Positions 16,469 through 23,572 of a stretch of DNA of 64,000 bases are shown in pieces (the first letter of the stretch is position 1; each line of letters starts with the position of its first letter). The notes under the pieces are model-generated. The model had not been told where the DNA came from, searched no databases, and was given only the letters and a program-made list of their open reading frames with translations. The stretch lies in contig CAZFCE010000001.1 in assembly GCA_964517605.1 (NCBI GenBank), positions 262,829-326,828 on the forward strand. The letters run 5' to 3'. The stretch is from J095 sp964517605. Its GTDB lineage: Bacteria > Chloroflexota > Anaerolineae > 4572-78 > J111. A program made the translations under genes and the position numbers.

Positions 16469-17531
16469 ACGCCCCGCCCGCATTGCCATTGTTGACGACA
16501 TGGCGGCCTCACGTGAAATCCTGAGTGGATTGCTGGGGGCCGAAGGCTACGAGTTGTTGCACGCCGATAGCGGCGTTGAATTTTTGTGCAACCTCAACGC
16601 CTTTAACCCCGATGTTATCCTGCTGGATGTGATGATGCCCGGCCTGGACGGTTTTGAGGTGTGCCGGCGCATTCGGGCCGATGAAGTGTGGCAGCATTTA
16701 CCCATCATCCTGATTACGGCGCTTGACAGCCGGCAGGATTTGGCCACCGGCCTTGATGCCGGCGCTGACGATTTTTTGAGCAAACCCGTTAACGGGATTG
16801 AACTCCGCGCCCGCGTGCGCTCAATGCTCCGTATTAAACGCCAGTTTGATGCCCTTAAAGAAAACCTGCAACTCCGCGAAGACCTGGCCCACATGGTGGT
16901 GCATGATTTACGCATTCCACTCACCGCTATTGTGGGCTTTACCGAACTGCTTCGGGGCGGCTACATCTCCCCCGAAGACACCGCCGATCTGGAACGATTG
17001 CACCGCCAGGTGGTGCGCCTCAATTTGTTGGTGAACGATATTCTGGTGCAGGCCAAAATGGAACATGGCCAACTCATCCTCAACCGCACCCCGGTTAACG
17101 TTAACCAACTGGTGCAAACGGTGGTTGAGGACCACGAATACGCCGCTCAATCCCGTGATCTGCAAGTGATAGTTGACCAGCCCGCCGACCCGCCATTGGT
17201 TTCACTGGATGCCAACCTGTTTCAGCGGGTAGTTGATAATTTGCTTTCAAACTCGCTAAAATTTTCGCCGTCGGGCAGCCGCGTTGTGGTTAAGGTGGCT
17301 TACCCCAACGGTGCGTTGCAATTGCAAATCTGTGACCACGGCCCCGGCATTCCCGCCGCCGACCGGGTGCGCATCTTCAACAAATACGAAATTGTGGCGC
17401 TGGAACACCGCGCCGAAATTCCCATTGGCCTGGGGCTGGCCTACTGCAAATTGGTGGTTGATGCCCACGGCGGGCGCATTTTTGTTGAAGACAACCAGCC
17501 CGTTGGTTCGGTGTTTACGGTTGAAATTTAG
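16452..17531 (+). CDS. REC-HisKA-HATPase histidine kinase
   Basis: 359 residues, starting within the preceding kinase gene. The receiver (about 10-125) has D59 in LLDVMMPGLDG and FLSKPV. It connects directly to HisKA with MVVHDLRIPLTAI (H151) and HATPase_c (about 250-359; DHGPGIP, IGLGLA). There is no separate sensor domain, so the receiver is the only apparent input. The last four bases overlap the convergent isocitrate-lyase-family gene; no terminator separates them. Confidence 0.9.
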   Translation: MKLPTERPARIAIVDDMAASREILSGLLGAEGYELLHADSGVEFLCNLNAFNPDVILLDVMMPGLDGFEVCRRIRADEVWQHLPIILITALDSRQDLATGLDAGADDFLSKPVNGIELRARVRSMLRIKRQFDALKENLQLREDLAHMVVHDLRIPLTAIVGFTELLRGGYISPEDTADLERLHRQVVRLNLLVNDILVQAKMEHGQLILNRTPVNVNQLVQTVVEDHEYAAQSRDLQVIVDQPADPPLVSLDANLFQRVVDNLLSNSLKFSPSGSRVVVKVAYPNGALQLQICDHGPGIPAADRVRIFNKYEIVALEHRAEIPIGLGLAYCKLVVDAHGGRIFVEDNQPVGSVFTVEI

Positions 17532-18394
17532 CTTTCCGGCTGCAACCGCTGCCGCAACCCCAGCACTCGCTCCGCGCCCAAAATCTCTTTTACGCCGCCA
17601 AAACTTACCGCCCGCCCGGCTAACTGATCCACCCGGCCCGTGGTTTGCAGCGTGGCGCACAATTCTTTTAACGCCTGGGCGCACACCATCAGCGATTCAA
17701 CCGGATAAACCACCATTTTGTAACCCAACTGCGCCACCTCGTCTGCTGCCAGAATGGGCGTAACGCCGCCGGTGAGCATATTCACCAGCAGCGGATACGG
17801 CACCCGTTTGGGAATTTCCACCAGTTCCGCCATAGTTTGCGGCGCTTCGATAAATGCCACGTCCGCGCCGGCGGCGCAGTAACAATTTACCCGCTCAATC
17901 GCGTCGTCCAGGCCGTTCATCTGGCGGGCATCGGTGCGGGCAAAAATCACCAAATCTGGGTTGCGTTTGGCTTGCACCGCCGCCCGGATTTTAAGCGCCA
18001 TCTCCTCGGCGGGGATGATTTGCTTGTTGGCAAAATGGCCGCAGCGTTTGGGCGTAACCTGATCCTCTAAAACAATGGCTGCCGCCCCGGCGGCTTCAAA
18101 TAATTCAACCGTGCGTTGCACGTTGTGCAAATCGCCGTGGCCGGTATCGCCATCGGCTATTACCGGGATTGAAACCCGCCCGGCAGTGTGGCGCACCGCC
18201 TCGGCCATTTCGGTGAGTGTCATCAGCCCCACATCCGGTAGCCCCAGCATCGAGGCGCTGGCCCCAAAACCGCCCAAAAACACCGTTTCAAACCCGGCCT
18301 GCTCAATAATCAGCGCCGAAAAAACATCGTGCACCCCCAAACTGCGGATCACTCCCGGTTGCGCCAGTAATTTACGTAGTTGTGTTGCTCCCAT
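17528..18394 (-). CDS. Isocitrate lyase/PEP mutase family enzyme
   Basis: This 288-residue TIM-barrel protein belongs to the PEP mutase/isocitrate lyase superfamily. ADGDTGHGD (D81, D83) supplies the Mg2+ ligands, and KRCGH (116-120) is the lyase loop with the catalytic Cys118. The Cys favours a C-C bond-cleaving lyase, such as methylisocitrate or dimethylmalate lyase type, over a phosphomutase, but the substrate cannot be read from sequence. It stands alone on the minus strand between two plus-strand genes, converging with the kinase at 17531. No methylcitrate-cycle partner is visible. Confidence 0.85.
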   Translation of the reverse strand: MGATQLRKLLAQPGVIRSLGVHDVFSALIIEQAGFETVFLGGFGASASMLGLPDVGLMTLTEMAEAVRHTAGRVSIPVIADGDTGHGDLHNVQRTVELFEAAGAAAIVLEDQVTPKRCGHFANKQIIPAEEMALKIRAAVQAKRNPDLVIFARTDARQMNGLDDAIERVNCYCAAGADVAFIEAPQTMAELVEIPKRVPYPLLVNMLTGGVTPILAADEVAQLGYKMVVYPVESLMVCAQALKELCATLQTTGRVDQLAGRAVSFGGVKEILGAERVLGLRQRLQPES

Positions 18395-18444
18395 TGATGG
18401 TTTCCCCTTGAAAATTACGAATTACGAGTTACGAATTTCATCTT

Positions 18445-18474
18445 TATAATATGGGCAACCCTGGTGGCTGCCCA
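18445..18474. other. Small inverted repeat between divergent genes
   Basis: ATGGGCA...TGCCCA-type arms (GGGCA and TGCCC) flank a short GC-rich loop, preceded by a repeated ATTACGA/GTTACGA tract at 18415-18436. A related ATTCGTAATTCGC-like tract lies at 14918-14940. These look like dispersed simple repeats; no function is evident. Confidence 0.3.
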
Positions 18475-18555
18475 AAACTGTATTATCTGGAAAAACGGGC
18501 CAGTCGCAACCCGGCCCGGTGGCGTTGGCGCTGCCCGAATTTTTATAAAAATCGC

Positions 18556-18584
18556 TTTACAAATAACCGGTTCAATGCTATAGT
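18556..18584 (+). promoter_or_regulatory. Sigma70-like promoter for the DtxR-family regulator
   Basis: TTTACA (18556-18561), a 17-base spacer and TATAGT (18579-18584) give a transcription start near 18591, about 50 bases before the start codon. Confidence 0.55.
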
Positions 18585-18643
18585 AGCCACGCTCGTTTGC
18601 GTTGGGCGCAAGCGCCGCGCCCAAATAGGTTTTAAAGGCATTT

Positions 18644-19339
18644 ATGCAAAAAGAACAATTTCCCATTCCCGATGATAAAATCAGCGACGCCATGCGCGAT
18701 TATCTGGGCGAAATTTACCGGCTGGGGCAGGGCGAAGCCTGGGTTAGCACCACCGCGCTGGCCGAAGAACTGAGCGTGTCCGGCCCGGCCTCGGTGCGGA
18801 TGGTGCGCCGCATGCATAAAGTTGGGCTGGTAGACCACCTGCCCTACAAAGGCATCAAGCTAACGCCTTACGGCAAAAAAGTGGCGCTGCTCAACCTGCG
18901 GCGGCATCGGCTGGTAGAACGTTTTGTGGTTGATGTGCTCAAATTTGGCTGGCACGAAGCCCACGCCGAGGCCGCTTGCCTGCAAAAAGGCATCAACCAG
19001 ATTCTTGAGGATCGGCTGGATGAGTTGATGGGCCACCCCACCACCTGCCCGCACGGCGACCCCATCCCCACCAAAGCGGGCCACATGCCCGAACTGAACG
19101 ATAAACCGCTCACAGTGATTCCGCCGGGGCAAAAGGGCAAAATTACCCGGGTGCGCACTCGCGAACCCAAAAAGCTGCAATATCTGGCCGAAATTGGGCT
19201 GGTGCCCGGCGCTGTCTTTGAGTTGCTCAATCGCGCCCCGTTTAACGGGCCGCTCCGCTTGAAAATCCGCGCCGATTACGAGCAGGTGATTGGCAGCGAG
19301 TTGGCCGCGGCGCTGTGGGTGGCCTGCCCCGGCGATTAA
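18644..19339 (+). CDS. DtxR/MntR-family metal-dependent regulator
   Basis: 231 residues. An N-terminal winged helix (about 15-75; AMRDYLGEIYRL, STTALAEELSVSGPASVRMVRRM) is followed by the helical metal-binding and dimerisation domain (about 75-140; HRLVERFVVDVL, HAEAACLQKGI, MGHPTTCPHG). A C-terminal FeoA/SH3-like domain spans about 155-228. This is the full three-domain DtxR/IdeR layout. Such proteins repress iron or manganese uptake genes when metal is replete. A ferritin gene lies 1.8 kb downstream, consistent with an iron role, but no matching operator was found. Confidence 0.9.
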   Translation: MQKEQFPIPDDKISDAMRDYLGEIYRLGQGEAWVSTTALAEELSVSGPASVRMVRRMHKVGLVDHLPYKGIKLTPYGKKVALLNLRRHRLVERFVVDVLKFGWHEAHAEAACLQKGINQILEDRLDELMGHPTTCPHGDPIPTKAGHMPELNDKPLTVIPPGQKGKITRVRTREPKKLQYLAEIGLVPGAVFELLNRAPFNGPLRLKIRADYEQVIGSELAAALWVACPGD

Positions 19340-19359
19340 CCTCCCCGCCTCATTTCCTA

Positions 19360-19389
19360 TTGATTTCCCGGTTTATTTTGGGCCATAAT
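19360..19389 (+). promoter_or_regulatory. Putative promoter for the secreted repeat protein
   Basis: TTGATT (19360-19365), an 18-base spacer and CATAAT (19384-19389) lie 62 bases before the ATG at 19451. Confidence 0.4.
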
Positions 19390-19450
19390 AGAGCAAACTT
19401 CCAAAATGTTTGGATGCGTTCTTTAACACTTTCAGGATGGGTGGCCCAAA

Positions 19451-21100
19451 ATGATACAACTCTTTCGCAGGCAACGCGGGCTGTGGTTCGCTCTGGTTAT
19501 TGGGTTTCAACTGTTCGGCAGCGCGGCGCTGGCGCAAACCAGCCCGGTTGCCACTCCCACGCCCTCGCCTACGCCCGTTACTCAGCCCGGAACCGGCACG
19601 CTGGTGGGCGTGGTGTTTGACAGTCAAACCAACGCCCGGCTGGTTGGGGTTACGCTCACGGTTAACGGGTTGGCCATGCAGAGCATTGATAACGGCTATT
19701 ACCGGTTTGATAACCTGCCGCCCGGCATGTACACCGTAACCGCCGAGTATCCAGGCTACCTGCCTGCCGAACGCGCCCGCGACGTGATTGCCGGCCAGGT
19801 CCGCTGGAACAGCATTGGCCTGGTGCGCCAGCCGGCTACGGCTACCGCCACACCCCAACCGCCCACCGGCACGCCAACTTCCACCGCCACCTTTACCGCC
19901 ACGCCCGCACCGCCAACTCCAACTTCTACACCAACTTCCACGGCCACCTTCACGCCCGCGCCATCCACCGCCACGCCGACACCCACTTTCACCGCCACGC
20001 CGACGCCGGCGGCATCAACTGCCACCACCACCCCGCCCACGGCTACCGTAACCGGTACCGCCACGCCAACATCGGCGGCGGCAACCGGCAATTTGGTGGG
20101 GATTATTTTTAACGCCCAAACCAACGCCCGGCTGCCGGGAGCGCAGGTTTCGGCCAACGGCCAAACCGTGCTGGCCAACCAGAACGGCGTTTACTTGCTG
20201 ACCGGCCTGCCGCTGGGCGAAGTGCCCGTGGCCGCCGAGTATCCGGGTTTTGTAAAAACCGTAAAATCCGGCACGGTGGAGGCCAATCTTACCAAATGGA
20301 ATAGCATCTGGTTGCCGCCGCAAAGCCAGCCGGCCACCGCCACACCCACGCCTACCCCGCTGCCCGTCACGGCGACGCCCTCGCCAACGCCGGTGCCGGC
20401 CACCGCCACGCCCACGCCCTCCGGTTGCCCGGCCACATCAAGCGCCCAGTTCGATTTAATCCCGGTGATTCCCGCCAGCAATGCCCGCCCCGATTATCTG
20501 CACGGCGATTTAAATTTTGCTCTGCGCGGCTTTAGCATTACCAACGCCACGTTGGGTCTGGTAAATTATTCCGGCAGCAGCGATGCCAACGCGCCTCAAC
20601 TGGCCGGCCTGTTTGAGCCGAACGCCTTTCCCGGCATGGCGGCGGTGTATCGCGCTTATAACTGGAACTGGGCTTGCGGCACAAACGGTTGCCGCGGCTC
20701 AATCATTACCGATTGGCCGGTAACGGTGGCAGGGCTGCGCACCACGCCGGGGCAATCGTTGTATATTCCGGAGCGCGCGCCCGTTATTTACACCGGTAAT
20801 TACAAGGCGGTGGTGCTCTACGCCGAGGCAAAACGCATGACGCTGGGCTACACCCGCGAAGATTCGGTGGCGTTTGGGTACGCCATCCACCTGGAAAATA
20901 TTTGCGTTGACCCCAACTTGCTGGCGTTGTATCGCGCTCAAAATAACGCCGCCGGCTACCGGCTGTCGGGGTTGTTGCCGGCGCTGCGCGAAAACCAGCG
21001 CATTGGCTCGGCTTTTGGCAGCGAGGTTCAGGTGGCCATTCGAGACAGAGGCGCGTTTATGGACCCGCGCTCACGTAAAGATTGGTGGTGGGGCTATTAA
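19451..21100 (+). CDS. Secreted protein with two carboxypeptidase-regulatory-like domains and Thr-Pro linkers
   Basis: 549 residues. A signal peptide (about 1-29; ends SAALAQ) is followed by a Pro-Thr spacer and a beta-sandwich domain (about 48-125; TLVGVVFDSQTNARL, GYYRFDNLPPGMYTV). A long Thr/Ala/Pro linker (about 130-215) leads to a second copy (about 216-290; LVGIIFNAQTNARL, GVYLLTGLPLGEVPV), another Thr-Pro spacer and a C-terminal domain (about 330-549) with two cysteine pairs and a WWWGY end. The paired domains arose by internal duplication. The C-terminal domain is unassigned. A cell-surface or extracellular structural or binding role is inferred. Confidence 0.7.
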   Translation: MIQLFRRQRGLWFALVIGFQLFGSAALAQTSPVATPTPSPTPVTQPGTGTLVGVVFDSQTNARLVGVTLTVNGLAMQSIDNGYYRFDNLPPGMYTVTAEYPGYLPAERARDVIAGQVRWNSIGLVRQPATATATPQPPTGTPTSTATFTATPAPPTPTSTPTSTATFTPAPSTATPTPTFTATPTPAASTATTTPPTATVTGTATPTSAAATGNLVGIIFNAQTNARLPGAQVSANGQTVLANQNGVYLLTGLPLGEVPVAAEYPGFVKTVKSGTVEANLTKWNSIWLPPQSQPATATPTPTPLPVTATPSPTPVPATATPTPSGCPATSSAQFDLIPVIPASNARPDYLHGDLNFALRGFSITNATLGLVNYSGSSDANAPQLAGLFEPNAFPGMAAVYRAYNWNWACGTNGCRGSIITDWPVTVAGLRTTPGQSLYIPERAPVIYTGNYKAVVLYAEAKRMTLGYTREDSVAFGYAIHLENICVDPNLLALYRAQNNAAGYRLSGLLPALRENQRIGSAFGSEVQVAIRDRGAFMDPRSRKDWWWGY

Positions 21101-21131
21101 ATCCCGCCGGATGACGCCGGTTTGGCCCAAT

Positions 21132-21165
21132 AAAAAACGCCCCCGGTTTGGCCGGAGGCGTTTTT
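21132..21165. terminator. Bidirectional intrinsic terminator
   Basis: The stem pairs 21138-21146 with 21152-21160 (one mismatch). It is flanked by A6 on one side and T5 on the other, between the convergent secreted-protein and ferritin genes. Confidence 0.85.
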
Positions 21166-21168
21166 CTT

Positions 21169-21687
21169 TTATTCGGCGGCTCCGCCGGCGGCGGCTTCGT
21201 GCGGGTTTTGCACCAGCCAATCCTCAATGCGGAACAGGTCAGAGCCGGCCCGCCGCGCAATGTTGAGCAGGTTGCTCATGCTGGAAACTTCTTCCAGTTG
21301 CTCGGTAACAAACCATTGCAAAAACTGGATGGTGAGGTAATCATTGTGCTGGTGGGCAGTGGCTACCAGGTTGTTAATTTGCTCGGTAACTTTGAGTTCC
21401 TGGTTTAAGGCCAGTTCCACCACCTCGACCACGCTGGAAAAGTGATTTTTTACCGGTTTGGTGGCCGGCACCAGCGGTTGGCCGCCGGCTTCGGTAATGT
21501 AATTGAGCAACTTCATGGCGTGCATGTGCTCTTCTTGGGCCTGAAAATGGAAAAACTCACTCAGGCGGGGCAGGGTTTCGCTATCAAAATACAGGGCAAA
21601 AGCGGTGTATTGCAGCGATGCGGTAAACTCTTCTACTACTTGCGCATTGATTGCGTCTACAACAGGTTGTTTTAACAGTGAAGTCAT
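21169..21687 (-). CDS. Bacterial non-haem ferritin
   Basis: 172 residues when started at ATG 21687, which has AAAGGA eight bases upstream. The ATG two codons earlier is too close to that site. It forms a four-helix bundle with ferroxidase-centre residues in the expected order: E19/E20 in VVEEFTASLQY, Y27, and E52-E53/H56 in QEEHMHA. It stores iron as a 24-subunit cage after oxidising Fe2+. It faces the DtxR-family regulator across one gene and may be under its control. The tail, rich in Ala and Gly, is slightly longer than usual. Confidence 0.92.
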   Translation of the reverse strand: MTSLLKQPVVDAINAQVVEEFTASLQYTAFALYFDSETLPRLSEFFHFQAQEEHMHAMKLLNYITEAGGQPLVPATKPVKNHFSSVVEVVELALNQELKVTEQINNLVATAHQHNDYLTIQFLQWFVTEQLEEVSSMSNLLNIARRAGSDLFRIEDWLVQNPHEAAAGGAAE

Positions 21688-21761
21688 CGGCATAATCCTT
21701 TCATCTGGAAATATAATTGATGCTGGATTAATATTTTAGCCGGTGCGGCGGATTTTTCAAG

Positions 21762-21790
21762 TTGGCCTAAAGTTGGAAATGGAGTACAAT
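21762..21790 (+). promoter_or_regulatory. Putative promoter for the anchored protein-ABC ATPase pair
   Basis: TTGGCC (21762-21767), a 17-base spacer and TACAAT (21785-21790) lie 28 bases before the GTG start at 21819. Confidence 0.4.
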
Positions 21791-21818
21791 TTTTTCAAAC
21801 TGCCAGGGGGAGAAAACC

Positions 21819-22433
21819 GTGAATCGTTCACAAGCGTTGACAATTGCCGTAATCTTTGCCTTTTTTATTTTGGGGTTGATTGGCGTGATGGTGTTGCTGG
21901 TGTTTCCGTATAACCGGGTGTTTGTGCCAACACCCACCATCACCCTCACCCCATCCGTTACCCCCACGCCCACCATTGAGCGATTTTTACCCACCGGCCA
22001 GCCGCCCACGCCCACCCAGGGGATTCCCACGCCCGTGAGCACCCGCGTGCCTACCATTACGCCGCGTTCCGCCCAAATGGCCGCGCCCACCGTTGGCCTG
22101 GTGTTGCCCACGCCGCGGGTTCGGCCCTCGGCCACGCCCTCGGCAGCGCCAACGGTGTGGATACAAACGGCTACGCCCACGGCCACGTTAATTGGCGAAC
22201 GGCAGTACGTCATCAATTTTAGCGCCACCAAAACCGTTATTGACAAAGGCGAGTGCATTCAACTGGAATGGCGCGCCGATGGGCCGGTGAGCTTGCAGTT
22301 AGATAACCGCGCGGTAAAAAATGTGGGGCAGCAAAAAGTGTGTCCGCAGCGCAGTATTGATTACATCCTGAAAATTCAAATGGAGGGCAGCGCCCAAATT
22401 GACCAGCGCAGCCTGCACATTACCGTAAAATGA
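21819..22433 (+). CDS. Signal-anchored Thr-Pro-rich protein of unknown function
   Basis: 204 residues starting at GTG, with AGGGGGAG seven bases upstream. One hydrophobic segment (about 8-30) anchors the protein with its bulk outside. A Thr-Pro-rich stalk (about 37-125) carries a small beta-rich domain (about 128-204) containing two cysteines (GECIQLEW and KVCPQRS) that could form a disulfide, resembling an Ig-like fold. The stop overlaps the ABC ATPase start (ATGA), so the two are translated together. Whether it partners with the transporter is unknown. Confidence 0.65.
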   Translation: MNRSQALTIAVIFAFFILGLIGVMVLLVFPYNRVFVPTPTITLTPSVTPTPTIERFLPTGQPPTPTQGIPTPVSTRVPTITPRSAQMAAPTVGLVLPTPRVRPSATPSAAPTVWIQTATPTATLIGERQYVINFSATKTVIDKGECIQLEWRADGPVSLQLDNRAVKNVGQQKVCPQRSIDYILKIQMEGSAQIDQRSLHITVK

Positions 22434-23473
22434 GCCAGCCCATGCTTTCTGTTAGCCAGCTTGCCAAAGCGTTTGCCGGCGCGCCCGCGGTAAAAGAGGT
22501 GTCGCTGGCGCTGCCGCCGGGGCAAATTTTGTGCCTGCTGGGGCCAAGCGGTTGCGGCAAAACTACCCTGCTGCGGTTGATTGCCGGCCTGGAGTTGCCC
22601 GATGCCGGCTTGGTTTGGTTTGATGGTCGGGACATCACCGCCACGCCGCCGCACCTCCGGGATTTTGGGCTGATGTTTCAGGATTTTGCCTTGTTTCCGC
22701 ATAAAAATGTGGGGCAAAATGTGGCGTTTGGCCTGCGCATGAAAAATCTAAAAGAGATTGAATCCAGAGTGCAGGCCATGCTGGCGCTGGTGGGGCTGGC
22801 CGGGTTTGAGGCGCGAGATGTTAGCAGCCTGTCGGGGGGAGAGCGGCAGCGGGTGGCGCTGGCCCGCAGTTTGGCCCCCAGCCCCCGCCTGCTCATGCTC
22901 GATGAGCCGCTGGGCGCGCTTGATCGGGCGCTACGGGAACGGCTGATGTTTGAAATCCGGCAGATTTTAAAGGCGGTTAACCTCACCGCGATTTATGTAA
23001 CGCACGACCAAACCGAAGCCTTTGCGGTAGCCGACCGCGTGGTGGTGATGAATCAAGGCCAGATTGAACAGGACAGCCCGCCGGAGCAGCTATTTCAACG
23101 GCCCCAAACAGCGTTTGTGGCCCGTTTTTTGGGCTTTAATAATTTAATCGGGGCCACGGCGCAAGGCCACGGCCAGTTTGATACGCCCTTTGGCGGCTGG
23201 CATCTGTCCGAAGCCGGCGCAGTTGCGCCCGGCGCTGGTGTAACGCTGCTCATTCGGCCCGAAGCGGCCTCACTGCGGCCCGGCGAGGGGTGGTTGCCCA
23301 TTCCGGCAACGCTTTTAACCCGCATTTTCAGGGGCCGGTTTTATCAGGCTATTTTTACTACCATTACCCCCACCCCGTTAACCTTTGAGTTAGCGGAAAA
23401 CGACCTGCCGCCGGAACAAACCGAGGTAACAGTGTGGCTCAATCCGGCGTTGATTTTGGCGTTGCCGCGCTGA
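22430..23473 (+). CDS. ABC transporter ATP-binding protein, CUT1/FbpC-like with TOBE domain
   Basis: 347 residues. It has Walker A GPSGCGKT (38-45), a Q-loop in MFQDFALFPHKN, signature LSGGERQR (134-141), Walker B LLMLDEP (154-160) and an H-loop in VTHDQTEA. The C-terminal third (about 240-347) is TOBE-like. This architecture belongs to importers of iron(III), thiamine, polyamines, sulfate/molybdate or sugars. No permease or solute-binding protein is adjacent, so the substrate is unassigned. The iron theme of the neighbours makes an FbpC-like role possible. It is translationally coupled to the anchored protein upstream. Confidence 0.85.
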   Translation: MSQPMLSVSQLAKAFAGAPAVKEVSLALPPGQILCLLGPSGCGKTTLLRLIAGLELPDAGLVWFDGRDITATPPHLRDFGLMFQDFALFPHKNVGQNVAFGLRMKNLKEIESRVQAMLALVGLAGFEARDVSSLSGGERQRVALARSLAPSPRLLMLDEPLGALDRALRERLMFEIRQILKAVNLTAIYVTHDQTEAFAVADRVVVMNQGQIEQDSPPEQLFQRPQTAFVARFLGFNNLIGATAQGHGQFDTPFGGWHLSEAGAVAPGAGVTLLIRPEAASLRPGEGWLPIPATLLTRIFRGRFYQAIFTTITPTPLTFELAENDLPPEQTEVTVWLNPALILALPR

Positions 23474-23572
23474 TTGTGACCAATCCGGTAATTTTTGTTG
23501 AAGCAGCCTGCCAGAAGTGGTAAAATAACACCAACGGGGGCGCAATTGAACAAAACCGGCTCAAGCTCCGCA

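Noticed and set aside
18451..18675. Small plus-strand gene upstream of the DtxR-family regulator
   Set aside because: It spans the promoter and hairpin region, has no ribosome site and overlaps the start of the true gene.
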